Shown: positions 44,416-53,922 of the stretch, piece by piece | How the letters are laid out: every line of letters starts with the position of its first letter | Numbering within the stretch: the stretch's first letter is position 1 | From: Granulicatella elegans ATCC 700633 | GTDB taxonomy: Bacteria; Bacillota; Bacilli; Lactobacillales; Aerococcaceae | Assembly: GCF_000162475.2 (NCBI RefSeq) | Contig: NZ_KI391971.1 | Span: 1,322,911-1,386,910 of the forward strand | DNA length: 64,000 nt | Reading direction: 5' to 3' | Translations under genes and position numbers: made by a program | The notes under the pieces: model-generated | Database searches by the model: none | Told to the model about the DNA's origin: nothing | Seen by the model: only the letters and a program-made list of their open reading frames with translations

Positions 44416-45972
44416 TTATTTAATAATTGTCTTGAAGTTTTGGTTTGTTGTGGCTTCTAATACAGGATGTTTTTTCATATAATCCGCAATTAATTCTGTC
44501 ATATCAATTTGTACTTCTCTTACAATTTTTTCTGGTTTAAACATGGCATAGTTTCCGCCACCTACTGCACGATATTGGTTTGTTACAACTTCTAATTCAT
44601 CTGTATCTTGAACAGGAACTCCATGATATTCTAGTCTTGTCACTCGTTCTCCAAATGGTTTTGTAAAATCAAGTGTATACTCAATACCTTCATACATATC
44701 ATAATTATAATATTGTGGTTTTGGTTCAATATATTTTGGATTAAATTGAACTTCTCCGTCTTTTACAATAAAGTAAGTTGCTACTCTTTCTAAAGCTAAA
44801 CGTAAATCTTCTCCGGAAATTTTTAGAACTGCTAAAGTATTTGGATAAATGTAGTTTGTAATCACATCACGCATTGCAATTTTAGAACCAAAGCCTCGTC
44901 CTTCATTATTGAATAAAGCTGTTCCTGAAATATCTGCACCCGTTGCTTCCATTTGAACTTTGTTAATAAATTCAATATAGGGATGCTCCACTAATCTTGC
45001 TTGCTGAGGATCTGTAATTGTCATATCTCCAACAACAGTTCCTACTGGTGTATCTAACCAATTTTCTACATCAGCTTGTAATTTTTCAAACATTTCTAAT
45101 ACTTTAGGATCTGCTTTAACTCCCGCTGTTTCATGTAATTTAGCTTGACTATTAACGACAACATAACGGTCGCCTTCTTTTTCAACTTGTAAACTAATTT
45201 CACCTACATAAGCTCCACGGTATCCTGGTTGAATCACTGGAACTCCATTTACTTTTGTTGCAATAACACGGTGTTGGTGTCCTGTTACAAGAGCATCAAT
45301 TCCAGGTACTTTAGTCGCAATCGCATACCCTTCATTTTCTCCTGTTAATAACTCAGTTGGTTCACCAGTTTCTAAATCTGACTCAAACCCTCCGTGATAT
45401 GTAACCACTACGATATCTGCTTTTTCACGCATTTCTGGAACATATTTTTGTGCAGTTTCTAAAGCACTAACAAAGGTTAAATCTTTAACGGTTGCAGGTT
45501 GTTCCCATTTTGGAATATATGGAGTTGTCAATCCTAACACTGCAATTTTAACGCCTTCTTTTTCGATAATACGATAAGGCTCTCCAAATACTTGTTCTCC
45601 TGTTTTAGAAAGAATGTTCGCACAAATAATTGGATGGTTGTATGATTCAATTGCTTCACGTAAATAGTCTAATCCATAGTTGAATTCATGGTTTCCTAAA
45701 ATTCCTAAATCATATTCTAAATAGTTTAAAACTTTTGTTAAATCATTCGCTACATGATGACCTTGTTTACGTACGTAATAACTTAATGGAGAACCTTGAA
45801 TGAAGTCCCCATTTTCAATTTGAATAACAGGCCCTTTTGCTTCAGCTTTAATTTTTTTAATAATTGTTGCAGCTTTAGCCGTACTAAATCCTAAATCTAA
45901 ATTTCTTTCAGCATAGTTGGTAGGTAATACATATCCATGCATATCACTTGTTTCAATAATTTTGATTTCCAT
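44416..45972 (-). CDS. Cytoplasmic 5'-nucleotidase / 2',3'-cyclic phosphodiesterase family protein
   Basis: 518 residues. N-terminal metallophosphatase (TSDMHGYVLP, GDFIQGSPLSYY, LGNHEFNYG, VTYHGGFE, VTGHQHRV) and C-terminal nucleotidase domain (NNEGRGFGSKIAMRDV, NQYRAVGGGNYAMF). There is no signal peptide or wall anchor, so it acts in the cytoplasm, unlike secreted UshA or NudP types. The ATG at 45972 follows GAGGGA at 6 nt. It is separated from the ABC importer genes by a tract of repeats and a terminator, so it is its own unit. Confidence 0.9.
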   Translation of the reverse strand: MEIKIIETSDMHGYVLPTNYAERNLDLGFSTAKAATIIKKIKAEAKGPVIQIENGDFIQGSPLSYYVRKQGHHVANDLTKVLNYLEYDLGILGNHEFNYGLDYLREAIESYNHPIICANILSKTGEQVFGEPYRIIEKEGVKIAVLGLTTPYIPKWEQPATVKDLTFVSALETAQKYVPEMREKADIVVVTYHGGFESDLETGEPTELLTGENEGYAIATKVPGIDALVTGHQHRVIATKVNGVPVIQPGYRGAYVGEISLQVEKEGDRYVVVNSQAKLHETAGVKADPKVLEMFEKLQADVENWLDTPVGTVVGDMTITDPQQARLVEHPYIEFINKVQMEATGADISGTALFNNEGRGFGSKIAMRDVITNYIYPNTLAVLKISGEDLRLALERVATYFIVKDGEVQFNPKYIEPKPQYYNYDMYEGIEYTLDFTKPFGERVTRLEYHGVPVQDTDELEVVTNQYRAVGGGNYAMFKPEKIVREVQIDMTELIADYMKKHPVLEATTNQNFKTIIK

Positions 45973-46057
45973 TATATCCCTCATTTCCTTCTTTAGTCAC
46001 AGTCCATTGTATCATATAAGCCATAAAATATATAGATTTCTATCATAAAACAAAAAA

Positions 46058-46094
46058 AGAGTTCGTATAGTAATAATACTACTATACGAACTCT
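46058..46094 (-). terminator. Terminator of the ABC importer operon, repeat-like
   Basis: A perfect 15-bp stem (AGAGTTCGTATAGTA with its complement) and a 7-nt loop, with TTTTTTTG on the minus strand. The 3' half (AATACTACTATACG) resembles the right arm of the modular repeats next to it. Confidence 0.9.
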
Positions 46095-46134
46095 CCTTTC
46101 AGAAGTGCCCTATTATACTTCCGTAAAATGAGAA

Positions 46135-46212
46135 TAGACTTCCCATAGTAGCATGTTTAGCCATGAAACCGCAGGTTTGCTGCCGTCCTAATACTACTAT
46201 TAAGGAAGTCTA
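46135..46212. repeat. Modular inverted-repeat element, short form (copy D)
   Basis: 78 bp from TAGACTTCC to GGAAGTCTA. Outer arms ATAGTAGcAT and ATACTACTAT, and a single inner hairpin AAACC-gca-GGTTT. It lacks hairpins I and II of the long form. Confidence 0.9.
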
Positions 46213-46252
46213 ATTCCAAACGTACCCTAATTTATATCCGTTAAATAAGAAA

Positions 46253-46386
46253 AGACTTCCTATAGTAGTATGAGCAGTATCAGCCACATCGGCTGATACT
46301 GCAGGAAAATTTGAGACCTTAGGCTCAAATTTTAGCCATGAGACCGCAGGTCTGCTGGCGTCCTAATACTACTATTAAGGAAGTCT
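46253..46386. repeat. Modular inverted-repeat element, long form (copy E)
   Basis: 134 bp. Outer arms AGACTTCCTATAGTAGTAT and ATACTACTATTAAGGAAGTCT, hairpin I (GCAGTATCAGCC/GGCTGATACTGC), hairpin II (AAAATTTGAG/CTCAAATTTT) and hairpin III (AGACC-gca-GGTCT). The outer flanks CCGTTAAATAAGAA and CTAATACG are shared with other copies. Confidence 0.92.
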
Positions 46387-46395
46387 AATACGAAT

Positions 46396-47685
46396 CTATT
46401 GGTTCCAAACTGATTGGAATTCAGCTTTAGAAGCTTCTAACACTTTATCAACGCTTGAACCATTTACATCACTGTAAACTTTTTCTTGAATCTTAGTGAT
46501 TTCTGAATATGCAGAGTCAGCATTTTCAATTACAGGAATTGAGAATAATTCTTTTTTACCTTCAGCGATTGCTGCTGGAACTTTAGAATTTGAGTTTTTG
46601 TATTCTGCACTTTCTAACACTTTAGAAACTACTGGAATATAACCTGTAGCTTGTGCCCAAGTTAATTGAGACTCAGGAGAAGCTAAGAATTTTAAGAATA
46701 AGTAAGCTGCAGTACGTTGTTCTTCAGAAGCACTTTGGAACATGTAAATATCAGTACCTTGTTGGATGTTAATTTTCTCAGGACGAGGAGCTACACCATA
46801 CTCATATCCAGCTTCTTTAGCACCTTTAGCTACGAATGATTCACCCGCAGTTGAACCTACATACATTGCAATTTGTTTGTTAGCAAATGGTCCTGATAAG
46901 TATTTATCTGAACCAGCTGTACGGAAGTAACCTTCTTTAATACCATCAGCATAGTAAGAAACTACTTCTTTTGATTCTTTACCAGTGATATCTAATTCTT
47001 TGTTGAATTGAACACCTTTGTTCACAATACCAGTTGCATAGTAGTTGTTTAATGAGTCAAAACCAGCACCTACAACTTGATGATTTGATTTTTCATAAAT
47101 TGTTTTAGCTGCTTCTTTTAATTCATCTAAAGTAGTTGGTACTTTAACACCATACTCTTTTAAGATGTCAGCATTGTAGAATAATACTTCTGTTGATTTG
47201 TTAAATGGAATACCATATTGAACTCCATTGATTTGAGCACCTTTTAATAATTCTGAACGAATTGCAGCATCATCTTTGATACCAATAGTTGAATTTTCTA
47301 AGTAAGGTTTTAAATCAACTAATTGATCTTGATCTGCAGCATTCCATAACCATCCTGGGTATGCTTGAGTAATTGTTGGTAAATCTTTTGGTGAAGTTAA
47401 TGTAGAGTTAATTTTAGCTTGTAAATCTTTATATGAAGATTGGTTTTGTAACTCAATTTTCACATTAGGGTTTTTAGCCATAAACTCCTCAGTTAATTTC
47501 GTTAGAGTTTCCTCTAATTTACCATTTAAGGCATGCCAGAAAGTAATTTTTGTTTCCTCTTTTACTTCTGTTTGAATGTCTGCTTTAGTTTCTTTTTGTG
47601 AGTTTGATGCGCTATTGCCGCAAGCTCCTAAAACTAAAACTGATGTTGTCGCAAGTGTCGCTTTTACTAAAGATTTGAATTTCAT
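46396..47685 (-). CDS. Extracellular solute-binding lipoprotein of a Ugp-type ABC importer
   Basis: 429 residues. Lipoprotein signal peptide with lipobox VLVLGAC, Cys22 being lipidated. The mature part is a family 1 binding protein; ITFWHALNG at its start resembles glycerol-3-phosphate and sugar binding proteins such as UgpB. Last gene of the ATPase-permease-permease-hydrolase-binding protein operon, with GGAG at 7 nt. The hairpin-rich 3' region may raise stability of this cistron, since binding proteins are needed in excess. The ligand is inferred only from similarity. Confidence 0.9.
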   Translation of the reverse strand: MKFKSLVKATLATTSVLVLGACGNSASNSQKETKADIQTEVKEETKITFWHALNGKLEETLTKLTEEFMAKNPNVKIELQNQSSYKDLQAKINSTLTSPKDLPTITQAYPGWLWNAADQDQLVDLKPYLENSTIGIKDDAAIRSELLKGAQINGVQYGIPFNKSTEVLFYNADILKEYGVKVPTTLDELKEAAKTIYEKSNHQVVGAGFDSLNNYYATGIVNKGVQFNKELDITGKESKEVVSYYADGIKEGYFRTAGSDKYLSGPFANKQIAMYVGSTAGESFVAKGAKEAGYEYGVAPRPEKINIQQGTDIYMFQSASEEQRTAAYLFLKFLASPESQLTWAQATGYIPVVSKVLESAEYKNSNSKVPAAIAEGKKELFSIPVIENADSAYSEITKIQEKVYSDVNGSSVDKVLEASKAEFQSVWNQ

Positions 47686-47712
47686 AATTGTTCTCCTTTT
47701 TCTTTTATAGTT

Positions 47713-49005
47713 TTACAACACAATTTTTTCGCCACGATGTGGCAATATTCTCTCACCATACGGATTTTCCAGTAATTCTGGTTTTAAAGTATGGATAGGA
47801 ACCAAAAGTTGGGGTTCGATCATCGCAATAATACGGTCTAAATCCGCAGGTTTTGCATGACCTGAACAAGCGATCTTCACAAATTCGATGTGATGTTTCG
47901 CTAATAAATCGAGAAACACTTGATAATTCGGATCAAAGTCACCTAATGGTTGAGCATCACAGTGAAGGTACAGTGTTCCTTCTTGTAGTTTATCAAAATT
48001 ATCAACTACCTGCCAGAAATACTCCCCTTGATCGTCTATTAGTGTTTGATAGGAAACTTCTAAATCATGATTTAATTCTGGAATACGTTTTGCTTCATTT
48101 GAATAATAAAAATGAGCATGAACTCCAAATACTTCTTGTAGTAACGCTGCCATATGAGCCTCTAATACTACTGTTCGTGGAGATTCTTCAACAATTTTTG
48201 CGAAACGTTCCACATTCGCTGGATAGCCATTAAAAGCTATCGGACGATTTGGATTTTCTTGTTGGAATTGAACCACTTTTTCAATTACTTCTAATTCATT
48301 GGTTGGTTTAATTTCAGTTGGATCAACTGGTCTTTCAGGGAAACTAATCGTTACCCCTTCCATCATTAGCATCTGCGTATGTTTCGCTTTTTTACAAAAC
48401 TCAACAGTTGCTTCTGGAATATAACCATGTAATCGCAAATCTCCAGTATACGTAATGAAATGATCCGGAGTTCGAATTAATAAGGCACTTGCACCATATG
48501 CATCATGATCTACTGGAACAACTTCAATTGTAATATCCCCAACAGTTACGATTGCATTTGGTTCTAAGCCAATCATCTCTCTCGTAAAAGGAGATTTTTC
48601 AAACGGTGTTGGTAATAAAAAATCTCCATTACGATTCAAACTATTTAAAATCATTTTTGTTTCTTTTAACGTATACAATGGAATAGCTGGATCTAAATAA
48701 TTAATCATTCTTGAATGATCTAAGTGAGCATGTGATAAAAATACTGCTGTATTTTCATACTCTTCCGTTTCTTCTCCATCGTACTCATATCCCAAACGTG
48801 GATCATAAACATGATTTAGTTTTGGGATGATTCCATATTGAATCAGTGTTTGTAACTGTTCATCTGGCAAATCTAATTCTGGTCGAAACTCTGTTCCGAA
48901 GTCAAAGAAAATATGTGAATTCCCATAACTGACTTCGATAACCGTTCCTCCGATTGTTAGAATCCCGCTATGGAATGTAACAACGGTTTTATCCTTTGAT
49001 ACCAT
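47713..49005 (-). CDS. MBL-fold hydrolase, RNase-J-like, inside the ABC importer operon
   Basis: 430 residues. Metallo-beta-lactamase motif SHAHLDHSRM with further ligands in VPVDHDAYGAS, TYTGDLRLHG and a C-terminal SGHA...PIHT segment arranged like RNase J/beta-CASP enzymes. A shortened CASP-like middle is present. A nuclease or phosphodiesterase on a small substrate are both possible. The ATG at 49005 lies 9 nt after GAGGGG and overlaps the upstream permease gene by 17 nt, so it is part of the operon. By analogy with ugpQ it may hydrolyse the imported compound; that is a guess. Confidence 0.8.
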   Translation of the reverse strand: MVSKDKTVVTFHSGILTIGGTVIEVSYGNSHIFFDFGTEFRPELDLPDEQLQTLIQYGIIPKLNHVYDPRLGYEYDGEETEEYENTAVFLSHAHLDHSRMINYLDPAIPLYTLKETKMILNSLNRNGDFLLPTPFEKSPFTREMIGLEPNAIVTVGDITIEVVPVDHDAYGASALLIRTPDHFITYTGDLRLHGYIPEATVEFCKKAKHTQMLMMEGVTISFPERPVDPTEIKPTNELEVIEKVVQFQQENPNRPIAFNGYPANVERFAKIVEESPRTVVLEAHMAALLQEVFGVHAHFYYSNEAKRIPELNHDLEVSYQTLIDDQGEYFWQVVDNFDKLQEGTLYLHCDAQPLGDFDPNYQVFLDLLAKHHIEFVKIACSGHAKPADLDRIIAMIEPQLLVPIHTLKPELLENPYGERILPHRGEKIVL

Positions 49006-49807
49006 TCTTAGCAACCCCTCTAATAATTTCTTTTCTAAATACGAAATAGATAATCAAAATAGGAACTACTGTCAATGTTGCGGCAGCCATTTGTAATTGA
49101 ACATCACTACCACTTTCAGTCGTGAAGGCTGATAAACCGTTATTTAATAAACGATAGTATTTAGTGTTTGTTGCAAGTAATGGCCATAGGAATGAATTCC
49201 AGCTCATAATGAATGTTAAAATCCCAACTGTTACAAGCGCTGGCTTACACATTGGCACTAAAATTCGACGAATATATTCTAAATCTGATGCACCATCAAT
49301 TTTTGCGGCTTTGTAGAATGTACTTGGAATTCCACGAAGATAGCCATTTAGATAGTAGATATAGAAAATACTAGTTAAAAATGGAAGGATTAAAGCTAGA
49401 TAAGTATCTAATAATCCTAATTGTGCAATAGTTTGATAATTTGTAAAGATAATAGATTCATAAGGAACCATTAATAATGAAACCATCACTAATGTCACAA
49501 CTTTTTTATATTTAAATTCTAAACTTGTTAAAGCAAATGCTGCTAATAATGAAGTAATAACTGTTGCAGCAGTTGTAAATAATGATACAAATAATGTATT
49601 GGCAAAGTAGCGTAAGAATGGCGCTCTTTGGAATACTTCAAAATAGTTTTGGAATTGTAATGATTTAGGAATTAATGTTGGTGGAATACTTGTAGCTTCC
49701 GCATAAGTCATTAATCCTGTCAAAATCATATAAATAAATGGGAACACGGTAATGATTGATAAAACCACAATCAGTGCTAATAATAAATAATTGATCACTT
49801 TTTTCAT
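48989..49807 (-). CDS. ABC importer permease, UgpE/MalG type
   Basis: 272 residues, six membrane helices. The EAA loop with the coupling motif reads YKAAKIDGASDLEYIRRILVP (about 165-185). CUT1-type partner of the permease encoded just upstream; start two bases after its stop, with GGAGG. Confidence 0.93.
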   Translation of the reverse strand: MKKVINYLLLALIVVLSIITVFPFIYMILTGLMTYAEATSIPPTLIPKSLQFQNYFEVFQRAPFLRYFANTLFVSLFTTAATVITSLLAAFALTSLEFKYKKVVTLVMVSLLMVPYESIIFTNYQTIAQLGLLDTYLALILPFLTSIFYIYYLNGYLRGIPSTFYKAAKIDGASDLEYIRRILVPMCKPALVTVGILTFIMSWNSFLWPLLATNTKYYRLLNNGLSAFTTESGSDVQLQMAAATLTVVPILIIYFVFRKEIIRGVAKNGIKG

Positions 49808-49809
49808 GA

Positions 49810-50685
49810 TTAACCCTCCGCTCTTCTCAAGAATTTATTTTGGAAGAAAGTAGCAATCAGAATAATCACAAATAAGATTACAGTTGCTGCCATCGCAATC
49901 CCTGGACGACCAGCCACATGGAACTTGTCGTAAATATAGTAAACTGCAGTTGTTGCACTATTGGCTACCCCTGCTGTTCCTCCAAATAATGCATATACTT
50001 GAGTATAAACTTTGAAGGCACCAATTAAGTTTACTGTAGATAAGAACGCAATTGTTGGAACTAATTGAGGGAATGTAATTCTCCAGAAAATTTCTTTTTC
50101 TGTAGCTCCAAACATTTTTGCAATTTTAAAATGTTCTGGATCAATATTTCTTAAACCTGCTAATAAAATGATGATATTAAATGCAAGCCCTGTCCAAATA
50201 CCAAAAATAATTAAAGTTGGCATGCTCATATTAACATTATCTAACCAGTTTACTGCTGGAATTCCTACTAAACCAAGTAAAAAGTTAATTAATCCATAAC
50301 TTCCATTAAAGAAATAACGGAACACAATCCCAATTGCGATTGTACTTGTAACATATGGCATGAAGAAAATTGTTTCGAACACACTTTTATGTTTTACCTT
50401 TTCAAAGATAATCCAAGCAATGACAACTGAAATACATAGTGCCACTGGCACTACTACAAATGCATATAAAGCCGTATTTAGTAATGCTTTATGAAACACT
50501 GGATCTGCTAAAACTTTTTGATAGTTCGATAAACCAGTAAATTGAAGTTTTAACAATGAACCCTTTTGGAAACTCATCCAAAATGAACGAATTAATGGGT
50601 AAATATTAAATAGTAAAATCACACCTAATGACGGAAGAAGGAATAACCACGCCTTTGGTTGATTCTCAGGATTATATTTTTTCAT
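49810..50685 (-). CDS. ABC importer permease, UgpA/MalF type
   Basis: 291 residues, six membrane helices, coupling loop FKIAKMFGATEKEIFWRITFPQL (about 196-218). Start ATG overlaps the ATPase stop (TAATG), so the two are coupled. Confidence 0.93.
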   Translation of the reverse strand: MKKYNPENQPKAWLFLLPSLGVILLFNIYPLIRSFWMSFQKGSLLKLQFTGLSNYQKVLADPVFHKALLNTALYAFVVVPVALCISVVIAWIIFEKVKHKSVFETIFFMPYVTSTIAIGIVFRYFFNGSYGLINFLLGLVGIPAVNWLDNVNMSMPTLIIFGIWTGLAFNIIILLAGLRNIDPEHFKIAKMFGATEKEIFWRITFPQLVPTIAFLSTVNLIGAFKVYTQVYALFGGTAGVANSATTAVYYIYDKFHVAGRPGIAMAATVILFVIILIATFFQNKFLRRAEG

Positions 50686-51755
50686 TAGTATACACGTTCT
50701 CCATTTTGATCGAATAAGAATAATTTATGTCTTAGAAGGTCAAATGAAAGTGTGTCTCCTTCTTCAATCTTATGTTCCACACTTACGATTGATTTAATAT
50801 CTTGTTCTCCTAATGTAAAGTGTAAAATACGTTCACGACCGATTAATTCTACAGCCGTAACAGTTACTGTAAATAATCCATTTTCAGTTGGAACTAAATC
50901 TTCAGGACGTAATCCTAAAGAGTAATGTCCCTGCTCTAATTCTTTACGGAAACGACTTTCCACTAATTCACTTGCTTGTAAAGTGAATGATGGATGGGTA
51001 ATGACACCATCTTTTACTTCAACTTCTAAAATGTTGATAATTGGATTTCCAATAAATTTAGCCACAAATAAATTATTTGGTTCTAAATACAAGTTTTGAG
51101 GGTCATCATGATGTTGAATAACACCTTCATTTAATAAGATAATTTTATCACTGATTGATAAAGCTTCTTCTTGGTCGTGAGTTACGAAGATTGTTGTAAT
51201 TCCCACTTCTTTTACTAAACGACGAATTTCTTCACGAATTTTTAAACGTAAACGAGCATCTAAGTTACTTAATGGTTCGTCTAATAATAATACTTCTGGT
51301 TTTTGAACTAACGCACGAGTAATCGCAACACGTTGTTGTTGTCCTCCTGATAAAGTACCAGGTTTTTTCTCAGCTAATTCCTCAATATTTGTTAATTGCA
51401 TGTATTCTTCTGCAACTTTTTTAGCTTCTTCTTTTGAGATTTTCTTTTCCCCTACTGTTAATGGGAACATAATGTTCTCTAACACTGTCATATGAGGATA
51501 TAATGCATAGTTTTGGAATACGAATCCAATATTTCTATCTTTTGGTTCTGTATTAATAACAGAAGATTTTTTAAATTGGATATCTCCACCAGTTGGTTGT
51601 AATAACCCTGCAATCATATTTAAAATAGTTGATTTTCCGCAACCACTAGGCCCTAATAAGCAAACTAAATCCCCTTGTTCAATTGAAAAGTTAACGGATT
51701 TTAATGCTTCAAAGCCATTATCGAATACTTTATTTAAGTCGATAACATCAATCAT
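50685..51755 (-). CDS. ABC importer ATPase, UgpC/MsmK type
   Basis: 356 residues. Walker A GPSGCGKST (35-43), Q loop QNYALYPHMTV, signature LSGGQQQR near 138, Walker B LLLDEPLSNLD, His switch VTHD, then a C-terminal OB-like regulatory domain typical of CUT1 ATPases. First gene of the five-gene importer operon. A cre-like site upstream suggests catabolite control. Confidence 0.94.
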   Translation of the reverse strand: MIDVIDLNKVFDNGFEALKSVNFSIEQGDLVCLLGPSGCGKSTILNMIAGLLQPTGGDIQFKKSSVINTEPKDRNIGFVFQNYALYPHMTVLENIMFPLTVGEKKISKEEAKKVAEEYMQLTNIEELAEKKPGTLSGGQQQRVAITRALVQKPEVLLLDEPLSNLDARLRLKIREEIRRLVKEVGITTIFVTHDQEEALSISDKIILLNEGVIQHHDDPQNLYLEPNNLFVAKFIGNPIINILEVEVKDGVITHPSFTLQASELVESRFRKELEQGHYSLGLRPEDLVPTENGLFTVTVTAVELIGRERILHFTLGEQDIKSIVSVEHKIEEGDTLSFDLLRHKLFLFDQNGERVY

Positions 51756-51792
51756 GAGTAAACCTCCAAATTTCTTTACTTGAATACATTCT

Positions 51793-51817
51793 AGTATATC
51801 ATGTTTTGCGCTTTCAT
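51793..51817 (-). promoter_or_regulatory. ABC importer promoter with cre-like site
   Basis: Extended -10 TGATATACT (-10 TATACT at 51798-51793). ATGAAAGCGCAAAAC (51817-51803) agrees with WTGNAANCGNWNNCW at 13 of 15 positions and covers the spacer and -35 region. Further upstream is the 12-bp palindrome CGAAATATTTCG (51861-51872). Confidence 0.6.
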
Positions 51818-51902
51818 GCGATACAAATATTAAGTATTTTTTAAAAAAATATTTTTTATACGAAATATTTCGAATAATCCCCGAAGAAAAACTTCAATAA
51901 AA

Positions 51903-51932
51903 AAACGCCTTTAGCTCTTACTAAAGACGTTT
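51903..51932 (-). terminator. Terminator of the BceAB-type transporter operon
   Basis: AAACGcCTTTAG and CTAAAGaCGTTT arms with one mismatch, then TTTTTTATT on the minus strand, 8 nt after the permease stop. Confidence 0.85.
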
Positions 51933-51939
51933 ATTTTTA

Positions 51940-53922
51940 CTATCGATTGATAATTTTGAAGTATTCTCTTGAAGTAATTTTGTAAACTAAGAAGTAAGCT
52001 ATCATAAAAACGCCTGCTACTGCTAACATCGTCAATCCAATAATACTTCCTTTAATGCCAAAGATTAAGACAATTTTACTTACCATATTATAGGATAACG
52101 CAGTATGTAAGAATGCTGTTAATAATGGTAAGAAGAATACAATTAATACTTGACGATTAATGGATTGATGAATCATTGGTTGATCAATTCCGATTTTCTT
52201 CAAGATGACATAACGTTCACGGTCTTCATAACCTTCAGAAACTTGTTTATAGTAAATGACTAAAACTGCTCCTACTGAAAAAGCAATGGCTAATAAAATT
52301 CCTAAGAATAATAGGGAACCATAAAATTGGAATAATAATTGAGCAATTTCTATTTTCCCATCAATTCCCCCAGCAATGTCTGATTGTTGATACAATTCTA
52401 ATTCTTTCTTCTTCTCCTCATCGGTTTGACTAGATGTATTCCATAATGCTACATATTGTCTTGTATAAGTTCGATGTCCTCCATCATTTTCTTTGCTGTA
52501 ATATGGAACAACTTTTACCATATCTTCTTCATTTAAAATACCAATATAGGAATGATCAGTAATATTAGGATTTGCTACCGCAATTTTTGAGAAATTTTTA
52601 ACATCAATGACTTGTGCAACTGAAAATGTATTATCTCCTAAAGCTACTTGATTAAACGAAGGTTTCTTTTTGAAACTTTCCTCTCCTAGTAACATTTCTC
52701 CTGATTGAACAGTAAGATTTTCACCTGTATTACGATTATAATCTTCTACCGATATAAGAACGACCATTGCCTCTGGTAAAGCACCTAATTGTTTAACATT
52801 TGTATTTAAGATATTTCCCTCATGATTTCCCGCTGTTAAAATATAAGAATATTCATAAAAATCCGTTACTTTTGAAGAAACACTTGCAGATAATTGTTTC
52901 ACCTCTTTTGAATATTCTGCTACTTCTTCTGGATTGCGATACATTCCTCTAAAGTCAAAATCAGTTGGACTTGTTCGATTAATGACTTCCTGTGCACCAA
53001 ACTGTAATGAACCTGTTGTGCCAAGAGTAACTAATACCATTGTTGATAAAATACAAATACTTGCTAAACCCATCGCATTTTTTCTCATTCTAAAAATTAA
53101 ATTAGAAACTGAGATGAAGTTAATTGGACGATAATAAAATGTTTTACGATTTTTCAAGAAACGTAAAAGTGCAATACTTCCAGCATCAAATAAAATATAA
53201 GTTGCGATGACTACTAATAATACTGCAACAAAGAACCAACCTAATGCTTTAATCGGACTTTCAATAGATTGAGAAATATAGTAAGCATATCCTAAAATTG
53301 CTACTCCAATTAGTGCACGAATACTTAAGAAACGCCCTGTTTTTTCGCCCGATTTCTTCTCACGTAATAATTCTAATGGTCGACTCACTCTAATTTTAAT
53401 CGCATTTAAAATCATTAAGAAAACAAAAATTCCACTAAATAAAATTCCAATTATAATGACTGATGCAATTTGGAATTCATATGAAATTGGAACGTTAAAG
53501 CGCATTGCTTTCAATAATAAGGCAAATGCTAATCGATTCAATAACACTCCTAATACAAGCCCTACAATAAGATTCACCACTGCGAACAATAACATTTCAA
53601 TAACTTGTAACAATTGAATTTGTGAGCGCCCTAACCCTAAAATGCTATACAATCCAAATTCTTTCGAGCGATTTTTCATTACAAATCCATTAGCATAAAT
53701 CATCGTTAAGGTAGAGACAAGTAACATAATCACAACACCAAAACCTAATGCCATAACTACCGTATTCCCACCATTACTTTGCAAAATCGTTTTATTTGTA
53801 GATAGTGCCAATAAAATATACGTAATAACCATCATTGTTATAGAAGCAATCGAAAATGGAATATACAATGTTCGATTTTTCTTTAAATTGGATACCGCTA
53901 ATGAACTAATTAATTTAAACAT
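51940..53922 (-). CDS. BceB-type ABC transporter permease (FtsX-like, peptide antibiotic resistance)
   Basis: 660 residues. About ten membrane helices with a large outer domain (about residues 310-520) between helices 7 and 8, the BceB layout. FtsX-like core regions at 60-190 and near the C terminus. BceAB transporters remove lipid-cycle antibiotics such as bacitracin or nisin from their targets and signal to a BceS kinase. The ATG at 53922 has GAGGTGA and overlaps the ATPase gene by 8 nt. Confidence 0.9.
   Translation of the reverse strand: MFKLISSLAVSNLKKNRTLYIPFSIASITMMVITYILLALSTNKTILQSNGGNTVVMALGFGVVIMLLVSTLTMIYANGFVMKNRSKEFGLYSILGLGRSQIQLLQVIEMLLFAVVNLIVGLVLGVLLNRLAFALLLKAMRFNVPISYEFQIASVIIIGILFSGIFVFLMILNAIKIRVSRPLELLREKKSGEKTGRFLSIRALIGVAILGYAYYISQSIESPIKALGWFFVAVLLVVIATYILFDAGSIALLRFLKNRKTFYYRPINFISVSNLIFRMRKNAMGLASICILSTMVLVTLGTTGSLQFGAQEVINRTSPTDFDFRGMYRNPEEVAEYSKEVKQLSASVSSKVTDFYEYSYILTAGNHEGNILNTNVKQLGALPEAMVVLISVEDYNRNTGENLTVQSGEMLLGEESFKKKPSFNQVALGDNTFSVAQVIDVKNFSKIAVANPNITDHSYIGILNEEDMVKVVPYYSKENDGGHRTYTRQYVALWNTSSQTDEEKKKELELYQQSDIAGGIDGKIEIAQLLFQFYGSLLFLGILLAIAFSVGAVLVIYYKQVSEGYEDRERYVILKKIGIDQPMIHQSINRQVLIVFFLPLLTAFLHTALSYNMVSKIVLIFGIKGSIIGLTMLAVAGVFMIAYFLVYKITSREYFKIINR

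Larger units (their letters stand above)
45973..46395. other. Repeat-rich intergenic region
   Basis: No gene. It contains the terminator at 46058-46094 and two modular repeat copies (46135-46212 and 46253-46386) in direct orientation, all downstream of the solute-binding protein gene. Confidence 0.8.

Noticed and set aside
46135..46386. CRISPR-like direct repeats
   Set aside because: The two units are 78 and 134 bp, are palindromic overall, and differ by internal modules. There are no equal spacers and no cas genes.
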